From: a virus
Virus record (IMG/VR): IMGVR_UViG_3300042876_000229
Span: 1-21,052 of that record
Strand: one strand, 5' to 3'
Length of the DNA: 21,052 nucleotides
Below are positions 12,652-19,045 of this stretch, piece after piece (the stretch's first letter is position 1; every line of letters begins with the position of its first letter). The position numbers were made by a program, and so were the translations under genes. The notes under the pieces are model-generated. The model was not told the origin of the DNA and made no database searches. It saw only the letters and a list, made by a program, of their open reading frames with translations.

Positions 12652-14931
12652 TTGGCGACGAGTGTAAGCACCCCCACCTCTGCAAAGCAATACCTCCAGG
12701 TGAGGCCCACCGTTCGCACCTCACCGCCCGCGGACCCGCGGATGGCGAAGGCGCAGAAGTGGACCGTCTGGACGATCCGCCCGGCGAAGGAGCCCGGCAA
12801 GAAGCCGTCGAAGGTCCCGGTCGCGAACATCACCGACCCCTCGACGTGGAGCTTCTACCCCACCGCCCGCTCGTGCCTGGATGACGAGAAGATCGCCGGG
12901 CTCGGGTTTATGATGTACGGGCGCCCCGGTGTCATTGGGGTGGACATCGACAACTGCATCGGAGATCTTGGGGAGCGCGGGCCGACCGCCACGCAGTTCC
13001 TCGCCATCCTCGAAGCGCACAAGACCAAGTGCCACGTCGAGATCTCTCCCTCGGGCAAGGGCTTGCGGGTCTTCGCGGCCGAGACGCCTACCCCCTTCCA
13101 CGACTTCACGAACAAGGACACGGGCGTCGAGTGCTACACCGGCGAGAGCCCGCGCTACCTCTGCTTCACCGGCGCGATCCTGCCCGAGTTCTCCGAGGTG
13201 GGCGGGCCGTTCGATCCGCTCCCGGACGAGGCGGTCATCTGGCTCGGCAAGCACGCCTCGAAGTGGAAGGAGGGCGCGCAGCCCGAGGCGGCGAAGGCCG
13301 AGGCGACCGCGGAGCCGGTGCCCGAGCTTTCGCGCCGCGATGACTGGAAGGATCTCTACCCGAAGGTCATCAAGCGGCTCTCGAAAGACCACAAGCAGTT
13401 CCTCGACACCGGCGCGCTCGGGGATCGGTACTCGTCGGCCTCGGAGCATCTCTTCGCGGTCGAGCAGTCGCTCCTCAAGCTCGGGCTCAAGCCCGCGCAG
13501 GCGTACCAAGTCCTCATCTCGGCCGAGGGCTCGTGGGGCGTGGCCCTGGAGCACCGCGAGGGGAAGACCGAGAAGGCCAAGGCGTTCGTCTGGGATGATC
13601 TCCAGCGGGCCGCCACCTCGAAGGAGAAGCACGAGAAGGACAAGGCGATCCAGAGCGCGGGCTGGAAGGACTGCGACATCGTGGTGGAGATGACCGAGGA
13701 CGGCGCCAAGGCCAAATGGCTCGCCCTCAACGTCCTCAACGCCTTCAAGAAGCATCCCGAGTGGATCAACCGCCTCGGCTACAACACCTTCGACGGGCGC
13801 GTCACCCTCGACAAGCAGAACGTGGAGAGCGAGCAGTTGATCACGATGTCCGCGTGGATCGTGGACTTCCTCAAGTGGTCGAGCGAGTTCAAGCGGGAGG
13901 CGTTCGAGGAGGCGCTCGCGGCGGCGGCCAAGGCCCGGCCCTGGAATCCTATCGAGGATCAACTCCGAGGGCTCGTGTGGGACTCGAAGAAGCGGCTCAA
14001 GCGATTCGTCGAGGCGCTCGTCGAGGAGCCCGAGCCGGTGGACTACGAGATCCTCAAGAAGTGGCTCGTGGCCTATGTGGCGCGCGGCATCGAGCCCGGG
14101 TGCCAGATGGACACGGTGCTCGTCCTGCGCGAGCGGGTGGGCGGCGGGTTCAAGACCAAGTTCTGCCGGGTGATGGCCGGTAGCATGGATCGCTTCTCCG
14201 ACTCGCCGGGCTTCGGCTCCGACCGAGAGAGCGCGATGCTTCGGGAGGGGATGCGGATCGTCGAACTCGGTGAGGGCGTGGCCGCGCGCAAGGCCGACCG
14301 CCACGAACTCAAGCGGGACATCACGAAGCTCGACGAGCAGTTCCGCCGGCCGTGGGGGCGCGGTGTCGAGCGTCGGCCGCGCGGCTTCGTCTACGTGATG
14401 ACGGTGAACGACTTCGCGTTCCTTCGCTCGGATCAAGACGGGCTCCGGCGCATCTGGCCGGTGAACGCGAAAGGCGTCATCGACATCGAGTGGATCAAGG
14501 CGAACCTCGACCAACTCCTCGCGGAGGCGGTGACGTGGTACGAGGCGGGGACCGCGTGGTGGTGGGACAAGGGCGAGGAGCCCGAGGCCCTCGTCGAGCG
14601 GCAGGGCTCCGCAGTCCAGGAGGACCCGCTCGACGCCGCGGTGGACGTGGTGATCTCCGACAAGGAGAACATCGAGCGCGGCTACACCACCCTCGCGCAG
14701 ATCAAGGCGCAGGTGGAGGGCGCGGCCGGCATCATCATCGGCGCCTCGCAGATGAACCACCTCATGGAGATCTGCCACAAGAACGGGCTCCGCTCGGGCA
14801 GGGAGCGGCGCATCGACGGGAGGAAGCTCCGGCCGTGGGTCCACGACTCGTGGAAGCCCACGGTGCCGGGGAAGGTGCTGGAGATGCGAACGGGGGCACC
14901 GGCCGGTGAGCCGGAGGAGGGCGTGGCGTGA
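12652..14931 (+). CDS. Bifunctional primase-polymerase/VapE-type helicase
   Basis: Encodes 759 residues from TTG 12652 (GAGGAGAG at 12640-12647 upstream); GTG 12634 is the alternative. The N-terminal domain carries archaeo-eukaryotic primase signatures: VDIDNC (Asp98, Asp100), SPSGKGLR (132-139) and VECYTGESPRYLCFTG (from 159), as in phage NrS-1-type prim-pols. The C-terminal half is a VapE-like superfamily 3-type ATPase: NPIEDQLRGLVWD, a P-loop region with Lys501, acidic VELGEG (537-542), then RRPWGRG and the sensor/finger TVNDFAFL-DGLRRIWPV. The P-loop reads RVGGGFKT, lacking the usual first Gly. The enzyme probably primes and unwinds at the origin. Its stop overlaps the methyltransferase-like gene. 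Confidence 0.87.
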   Translation: MATSVSTPTSAKQYLQVRPTVRTSPPADPRMAKAQKWTVWTIRPAKEPGKKPSKVPVANITDPSTWSFYPTARSCLDDEKIAGLGFMMYGRPGVIGVDIDNCIGDLGERGPTATQFLAILEAHKTKCHVEISPSGKGLRVFAAETPTPFHDFTNKDTGVECYTGESPRYLCFTGAILPEFSEVGGPFDPLPDEAVIWLGKHASKWKEGAQPEAAKAEATAEPVPELSRRDDWKDLYPKVIKRLSKDHKQFLDTGALGDRYSSASEHLFAVEQSLLKLGLKPAQAYQVLISAEGSWGVALEHREGKTEKAKAFVWDDLQRAATSKEKHEKDKAIQSAGWKDCDIVVEMTEDGAKAKWLALNVLNAFKKHPEWINRLGYNTFDGRVTLDKQNVESEQLITMSAWIVDFLKWSSEFKREAFEEALAAAAKARPWNPIEDQLRGLVWDSKKRLKRFVEALVEEPEPVDYEILKKWLVAYVARGIEPGCQMDTVLVLRERVGGGFKTKFCRVMAGSMDRFSDSPGFGSDRESAMLREGMRIVELGEGVAARKADRHELKRDITKLDEQFRRPWGRGVERRPRGFVYVMTVNDFAFLRSDQDGLRRIWPVNAKGVIDIEWIKANLDQLLAEAVTWYEAGTAWWWDKGEEPEALVERQGSAVQEDPLDAAVDVVISDKENIERGYTTLAQIKAQVEGAAGIIIGASQMNHLMEICHKNGLRSGRERRIDGRKLRPWVHDSWKPTVPGKVLEMRTGAPAGEPEEGVA

Positions 14932-15482
14932 GGGTCCTCGTCGCCTGCGAGTTCTCCGGGGTGGTGCGCGACGCCTTCCGCGCGCTCGGGCATACCGCGT
15001 GGTCCTGTGATCTCCTGCCGTCCGAGATGCCGGGGCCTCACTACCAGGGGGATGTGCTCGACATCCTCGACCTCGGGTGGGATCTCCTCATCGGACATCC
15101 GCCATGCACGCATCTGGCCGTGAGCGGGAGCCGGCACTTCTGGAGGAAGCAGAAGGAGCAGGCCGAGGCCCTCGATTTCGTGCGCGCCCTCATGGATGCC
15201 CCGGTTCCGCGCATCGCCATCGAGAACCCGGTGTCGGTGATCTCGACCCGAATCCGCAAGCCCGACCAAATCGTGCAGCCGTGGATGTTCGGGCACGGGG
15301 AGACCAAGGCCACCTGCCTCTGGCTCAAGAACATGCCGCCGCTCGTTCCGACGAAGGTGGTCTCCGGGAGGGAGCCGCGCGTCCACCGGATGGCGCCGGG
15401 GCCGAATCGGTGGCGGGAGAGGTCTCGAACGTACTTCGGGCTCGCGCAGGCGATGGCGGCTCAATGGGGAGGCCGGGCATGA
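14928..15482 (+). CDS. Compact cytosine-C5-methyltransferase-like protein
   Basis: Encodes 184 residues from GTG 14928, overlapping the upstream TGA (GTGA), with GGAGGAGG at 14913-14920. MRVLVACEFSGVVRDAF resembles the SAM-binding motif I, GDVLDI and DLLIGHPPCTHLAVSG the catalytic PPC loop (motif IV), and IENPVSVIS the ENV-type motif VI; RSRTYFGLAQAMAAQWG resembles the closing helix. This protein type is widespread in phages and usually annotated as DNA cytosine methyltransferase. It is about half the length of typical enzymes and lacks an obvious target-recognition domain, so it may have broad specificity, need a partner, or act on a different substrate. It could protect phage DNA from restriction. 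Confidence 0.8.
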   Translation: MRVLVACEFSGVVRDAFRALGHTAWSCDLLPSEMPGPHYQGDVLDILDLGWDLLIGHPPCTHLAVSGSRHFWRKQKEQAEALDFVRALMDAPVPRIAIENPVSVISTRIRKPDQIVQPWMFGHGETKATCLWLKNMPPLVPTKVVSGREPRVHRMAPGPNRWRERSRTYFGLAQAMAAQWGGRA

Positions 15483-15775
15483 GCGGCGCGATTCGGCGGG
15501 CGGCGGCATCGTGGCGGGGTCGGGCGGCGCTCTTCTCCTGGGGCATCCTCGTGCGTTCTGAGTGCCCTTGCCGAGGGCTCGGGCTCGTCGCCCGGCTCGT
15601 CGAGGTGAGGGGTTCGGAGAGGTACACTTTTGACGTGTGTCAAAATCCGGCCTGCCCCTCGAAGGCGCGGTTCGATCCGAGAATGACCGCGGTCAAGAAA
15701 TCCGAGTCGAAAAATGGGCCTCGCGGAAAGCCGATTTCGGAGATCACCATCAACGATTCCAAGGAGTTACGTTGA
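15479..15775 (+). CDS. Small Cys-containing protein, unknown
   Basis: Encodes 98 residues; its ATG overlaps the stop of the methyltransferase-like gene (ATGA), so it is probably translated by coupling. CPC at about 29-31 and CQNPAC at about 54-59 could form a four-Cys zinc ribbon. The N-terminus is Arg/Ala-rich and the C-terminus is KKSESKNGPRGKPISEIT, with less GC-biased codons than neighbours. The stretch of bases 15628-15645 inside it is a perfect palindrome. It is the last gene before the repeat-rich non-coding region. Confidence 0.65.
   Translation: MSGAIRRAAASWRGRAALFSWGILVRSECPCRGLGLVARLVEVRGSERYTFDVCQNPACPSKARFDPRMTAVKKSESKNGPRGKPISEITINDSKELR
15628..15645. repeat. Perfect AT-rich palindrome within a coding region
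   Basis: TTTTGACGTGTGTCAAAA has 7-bp perfect arms and a 4-base spacer in otherwise GC-rich DNA, preceded by a TACACT hexamer (15623-15628). It encodes TFDVCQ in the gene at 15479, so an operator function is only possible. Confidence 0.35.
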
Positions 15776-15801
15776 TTTGCTGTCTCACCCGTCTCACCCC
15801 C

Positions 15802-15821
15802 GTCTCACCCTGGGGTGAGAC
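15802..15821 (+). repeat. Box pair forming a hairpin
   Basis: GTCTCACCCTGGGGTGAGAC is a head-to-head box pair that can fold as an 8-bp stem with a CTGG loop, followed by ACTTTT. It could also terminate transcription from the gene ending at 15775. Confidence 0.5.
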
Positions 15822-15855
15822 ACTTTTCGCCTTCTCTCCCAACGGTTTCCTTCTA

Positions 15856-15880
15856 CTGTCTCACCCGTCTCACCCAAATC
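15856..15880 (+). repeat. Inner arm, left copy (25-bp perfect inverted repeat)
   Basis: Two tandem boxes with flanks CT and AAATC; perfectly complementary to 15944-15968. Confidence 0.85.
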
Positions 15881-15943
15881 ATAGGTAACGAAGGGGGATA
15901 GGTGATCGAGAGGAGGTGTCGGGTTCCAGAGAAGGTTGGGCTC

Positions 15944-15968
15944 GATTTGGGTGAGACGGGTGAGACAG
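15944..15968 (-). repeat. Inner arm, right copy (25-bp perfect inverted repeat)
   Basis: Reverse complement of 15856-15880 across a 63-base unrelated centre (15881-15943). Confidence 0.85.
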
Positions 15969-16068
15969 CGTAGTTAAGCGTCGGTGATCGTTAAGCTTTA
16001 GGTGTCTCACCCCCTCTGAGACAGGGTGAGACGGGGTGAGACGGCTGGCGCAGGCGCAGTTCCGGTGG

Positions 16069-16096
16069 TTGCACGCATCCCAAACGGGTATAAGAT
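16069..16096 (+). promoter_or_regulatory. Promoter with predicted leaderless small terminase start
   Basis: TTGCAC (16069-16074) and TAAGAT (16091-16096), within GGTATAAGAT, are spaced by 16 bases. Transcription should start near 16102-16105, and the gene's ATG is at 16104. No ribosome site is seen. The repeat array ends 26 bases upstream of the -35. Confidence 0.6.
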
Positions 16097-16103
16097 CGCT
16101 CCG

Positions 16104-16646
16104 ATGGCTTTGACAGACAAAGAGATTTCGTTCATCGACGAATACTTGATCAACGGGTGCAACGCCACGGAAGCGATCCGTAAGGTGAGCCCGAAGATCA
16201 AGGACAACTCCGCGAGGACCGAGGGGTGGCGGATGTTGATCAAGGCTGACGTGCGAGCCGAGATCGACCGCAGGCTCGCAGAGCGGCGGGCGCAGAACAA
16301 GCTCACCGTGGCGCACGTCGAGAACCTGCTCCGAGACTTCGCAGAGGTGGATCTCCTCGACATCTTCCAGGAGGATGGGGACCTCAAGCCGCTCTCCGAG
16401 ATTCCGCCGCACGCTCGTCGCGCCATCGCGAGCATCGAAGTCGAAGAGATCTGGGATGGTCCGCGCGGAGAGCGCGAGTGCATCGGCCACCTCAAGAAGA
16501 TCAAACTCGTGGACAAGCGAGGCGCCGCGGAGCTTCTCGGCAAGTGGAAGAAGATGTTCACCGACAAGGTGGAGGTGGGCGGCACCGATGGCGGGCCGCT
16601 CCGCATCTCCGTGTCGATCAACGGCATCAAGAAGGGACAGGGGTAG
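16104..16646 (+). CDS. Terminase small subunit
   Basis: Encodes 180 residues. The N-terminus LTDKEISFIDEYLINGCNATEAIRKV is the helix-turn-helix start of Terminase_2-type small subunits, continuing through SARTEGWRMLIKADVRAEIDRRLAERRAQN and the helical central region VAHVENLLRDFAEVDLLDIF. The LLGKWKKMFTDKVEVGG end is also usual for this family. Small terminases form rings that recognise phage DNA and regulate the large subunit. ATG 16104 has no ribosome site and lies at the predicted transcription start; in-frame codons upstream (to 16026) run into the repeat array. Its gene follows a symmetric repeat array that may be its binding site. Confidence 0.88.
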   Translation: MALTDKEISFIDEYLINGCNATEAIRKVSPKIKDNSARTEGWRMLIKADVRAEIDRRLAERRAQNKLTVAHVENLLRDFAEVDLLDIFQEDGDLKPLSEIPPHARRAIASIEVEEIWDGPRGERECIGHLKKIKLVDKRGAAELLGKWKKMFTDKVEVGGTDGGPLRISVSINGIKKGQG

Positions 16647-16650
16647 ATCT

Positions 16651-17127
16651 ATGTGCTGCAACGACTGCGGGATGCAGGGCGCGGGCGAGGGCTGCGGGCC
16701 CTGCCCCGAGAAGCGCACGGCTGAGTTCGAGGGCAAGCGGATCGAGGTGTGTCCGCACAAGCCGCCTACCGTGGACGGCAAGCCCGTGGAGATCTCGGGC
16801 GCGGTCATCGACGAGGCCAACCGCCTCCAGGCCGCGCTCTCGCGCGACGAGAAGCGGCTCGCCTTCATCGGCGGGCTCTGCGCCAAGGCCGAGACGAGCC
16901 ACCTCAAGAAGATCGAGGCGCTCGTCATCCTCCAGGGCACGCTCGCGGAGATGCTCGCGCAGACCATCCCGGGCCTCGTCGAGGAGGCCGAGAAGGTCGA
17001 GCCCGGCTCCATCGCCCGCTTCAACGCGGACCTCATGGTCGAGATCGCCAAGGAGGTGCAGGCCGAGGCCCTCCGCGTGATCGACCACGCGATGGCGAAC
17101 TCGAAGCTCATCGTGGTGCCGCGGTGA
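16651..17127 (+). CDS. Cys-rich helical protein between terminase genes, unknown
   Basis: Encodes 158 residues. The first 35 residues hold six or so cysteines (MCCNDCGMQGAGEGCGPC, then VCPHKP), a probable metal-binding or disulphide-rich knob. The rest is strongly helical and amphipathic (HLKKIEALVILQGTLAEMLAQ, FNADLMVEIAKEVQAEALRV). It lies four bases after the small terminase stop and overlaps the next gene by the GTGA sequence, so it is probably part of the packaging operon. No family is recognised; a small terminase cofactor or head protein is possible by position only. Confidence 0.72.
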   Translation: MCCNDCGMQGAGEGCGPCPEKRTAEFEGKRIEVCPHKPPTVDGKPVEISGAVIDEANRLQAALSRDEKRLAFIGGLCAKAETSHLKKIEALVILQGTLAEMLAQTIPGLVEEAEKVEPGSIARFNADLMVEIAKEVQAEALRVIDHAMANSKLIVVPR

Positions 17128-17369
17128 CCCCGAGCGCGTTCCCCGAGGCCAACGCGGTCCTGCGCCGCCCCGAGGGCATGACCGAGGCCGAGTGCGGTGA
17201 TCTCCACGTTCACCGCACGGGCGAGGCGTTCATCTCGATGTGGACACCCACGCCCGAGGAGCGCGCCGCCATCGCGGCCGGTGCGCCGATCTACCTGTGG
17301 GTCTTCGGCTCGGGGCACCCGCCCGTCGCGGTCGAGACATTCAACCCGTTCAAGGCCAAGGATGCCTGA
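17124..17369 (+). CDS. Small conserved phage protein, unknown
   Basis: Encodes 81 residues from GTG 17124 overlapping the previous stop. The pattern GMTEAECGDLHVHRTGEAFISMW followed by PTPEERAAIAAGAPIYLWVFGSG and PPVAVETFNPF is familiar from small phage proteins, often near head or packaging genes, without known function. It overlaps the large terminase start by 8 bases, so expression is probably coupled. No catalytic motif is seen. Confidence 0.78.
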   Translation: MTPSAFPEANAVLRRPEGMTEAECGDLHVHRTGEAFISMWTPTPEERAAIAAGAPIYLWVFGSGHPPVAVETFNPFKAKDA

Positions 17370-19041
17370 GATCAACATCAACTTCGATGCGCCGCCCGTG
17401 GTCGGGGACTTCCTCGGCTGCGACGAGTTCGTGCGGCTCATCGTCGGGCCGGTGGGCTCGGGCAAATCCTCTGGGTGCTGCATGGAGGGCCTCCGGCGCG
17501 CGATGGAGATGCCGCCCTCGCCTTGCTGCGAGGCGTACAAGCAAGGCCAGCCTTGCGAGTGCAGGGAGCGGGTGCGCAAGAGCCGCGGGGCCATCGTGCG
17601 CAACACGCTCCCGCAGCTTCGCGACACCACGATGAAGACGTGGCGCGAATGGATCCCCGAGCACCTCGGCTACTGGAAGCTCTCCGAGAAGATGTTCGTG
17701 ATCGACTTCCCGCTCGGGGACGGCACGCGCGTCTACTGCGAGGTGCTCTTCCGCGCCCTCGACGACGCGGACGACGTGCGGAACCTGCTCTCGCTCGAAC
17801 TCACCTGGATCTACTTCAACGAGTGGCGCGAGATCAACAAGGCCATCCACGACGCGGCGCAGACGCGAGTGGGCCGCTACCCGCGCAAGGAGGACGTGCC
17901 GCGCTACTGGACGGGCGTGTTTGGTGACTCGAACGCCTTCGACACCGATCACTACCTGTACAAGCTCTTCAAGGAGCCGGATCCCGAGACCGGCCTCCCC
18001 CTCGAAGGCCACCGCATCTTCGAGCAACCGGGCGGGCTGGAGGCCAACGCGGAGAACCGCGAGCACCTCGACCGATGCTTCGACCCCGACGAGCAGGCGC
18101 TCGCGGCAGCGGCGGTGCGCCTCGGGGACGAACTCAACATCCGTGATCCGCAGGTGATGAAGGAGGCGCGGCGCGAGCAGGACGAGCGGCTCGCGGCCGG
18201 TGAGCACGAGAAGCCCTGCCGGTGCTACTACCTGCGGATGATGCGCGGCAAGCGGCAGTCATGGATCGACTGCTACATCCACAACAAGTACGTGTTCGCG
18301 GTGGACGGCAGGCCGATCTACGACAACTTCAATCAGCGCATCCACGTCGCAGAGTTCGAGGTGCCGAAGAAGGTCAAGGTGATCTTCCACGGGCAGGACT
18401 ACGGGCTCACGCCTGCCATCGTCTTCGCCCACGTCATGCCCGATGGACAGATCCGCATCTCGCACGAGTTCGTCTCGGAGCGGATGGGCGCCCTCAACTT
18501 CGGCACCGAGGCGGCCAAGCTCGCCAAGCGGGAGTTCCCCGGCGCTCGCCTCGAAGGGTGGGGCGATCCCGCAGGCATGGCGGCCTCGCCCACCGACGAG
18601 GAGAAGACTCCGATCTCGGTGGTGAACGGGTGCGGCCTGCCCACGAGCCCGGCGCCTACGAACGAGTGGACGATCCGGCGCGACGCCTTCGGGCTCTGCC
18701 TCGGCACGCTCACGATGACGGGCGAGCCCGAGATCCTCATCCACCCCCGCTGCAAGACGCTCATCAAGGCGTGCGCGGGGGCCTACTGCCTCAAGCGCAA
18801 GAAGGTGACGGGCGACGAGCAGTTCCACGATCACCCCGACAAGAACGAGTGGTCGCACGTCGCGGAGGCCGCGCAATACCTCGTAGTCGGCCTTGGCCGG
18901 GATCGTCGCGTACTGGATGGTGGCGTTGACGACCCCGAAAGGGTACAGTCGGTGAGGATTCACCGTTCGACAGAGCGGGGAGCCGCGGAGGACGGGCCGC
19001 GGGTGACGGTTTCGATCAGACGGTCCACTTCGCGGAGGTAG
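17362..19041 (+). CDS. Terminase large subunit (packaging ATPase-nuclease)
   Basis: Encodes 559 residues. The packaging ATPase shows Walker A GPVGSGKS (29-36) and Walker B-type WIYFNE with catalytic Glu154; Asn precedes the Glu instead of the more usual Asp. Motif RNTLPQLRDTT follows the P-loop as in other large terminases. The C-terminal RNase H-like nuclease has Asp346 (GQDYGLTP), Asp402 (WGDPAG) and Asp493 in DKNEWSHVAEA. It cuts concatemers and drives DNA into the head through the portal. A Cys-rich stretch (PPSPCCEAY and QPCEC, about 51-67) lies between P-loop and coupling motif and a second (PCRCYYL) before the nuclease. ATG 17362 overlaps the upstream gene by 8 bases. Confidence 0.94.
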   Translation: MPEININFDAPPVVGDFLGCDEFVRLIVGPVGSGKSSGCCMEGLRRAMEMPPSPCCEAYKQGQPCECRERVRKSRGAIVRNTLPQLRDTTMKTWREWIPEHLGYWKLSEKMFVIDFPLGDGTRVYCEVLFRALDDADDVRNLLSLELTWIYFNEWREINKAIHDAAQTRVGRYPRKEDVPRYWTGVFGDSNAFDTDHYLYKLFKEPDPETGLPLEGHRIFEQPGGLEANAENREHLDRCFDPDEQALAAAAVRLGDELNIRDPQVMKEARREQDERLAAGEHEKPCRCYYLRMMRGKRQSWIDCYIHNKYVFAVDGRPIYDNFNQRIHVAEFEVPKKVKVIFHGQDYGLTPAIVFAHVMPDGQIRISHEFVSERMGALNFGTEAAKLAKREFPGARLEGWGDPAGMAASPTDEEKTPISVVNGCGLPTSPAPTNEWTIRRDAFGLCLGTLTMTGEPEILIHPRCKTLIKACAGAYCLKRKKVTGDEQFHDHPDKNEWSHVAEAAQYLVVGLGRDRRVLDGGVDDPERVQSVRIHRSTERGAAEDGPRVTVSIRRSTSRR

Positions 19042-19045
19042 AGCA

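Larger units (their letters stand above)
15782..16042. repeat. Mirror-symmetric array of 11 GTCTCACCC boxes
   Basis: Forward copies of GTCTCACCC start at 15782, 15791, 15802, 15858, 15867 and 16004. Reverse copies (GGGTGAGAC) start at 15813, 15949, 15958, 16024 and 16034. A degenerate reverse copy (TGAGAC) is at 16017-16022. Reflecting the left half about 15912 predicts each right-half box in the opposite orientation to within one base. This makes one long interrupted inverted repeat with conserved boxes and unrelated spacers, typical of protein-binding sites rather than a simple duplication. Confidence 0.85.
15776..16103. other. 328-base non-coding region before the small terminase gene
   Basis: This is the only gap over 300 bases. 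It contains the symmetric GTCTCACCC array (15782-16042) and the promoter of the small terminase gene. It is visibly richer in A and T than the coding DNA around it. Candidate roles are packaging site, origin or control region. Confidence 0.75.

Noticed and set aside
12721-14844. Long minus-strand open frame (707 codons) opposite the primase-helicase
   Set aside because: It is a mirror frame without motifs or ribosome site; the plus strand has the conserved primase and ATPase motifs.
15637-15888. GTG-started 83-codon frame running into the box array
   Set aside because: It is out of frame with the better-supported 15479 gene and its second half is made of the repeat boxes.
15782-16042. CRISPR array
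   Set aside because: The repeats are only 9 bases, occur in both orientations and have irregular spacers; no cas genes are present.
18926-18949. TTGACG and TACAGT as an internal promoter near the end of the large terminase gene
   Set aside because: The spacing is only 12 bases, too short for a sigma70 promoter, and it lies in coding sequence.
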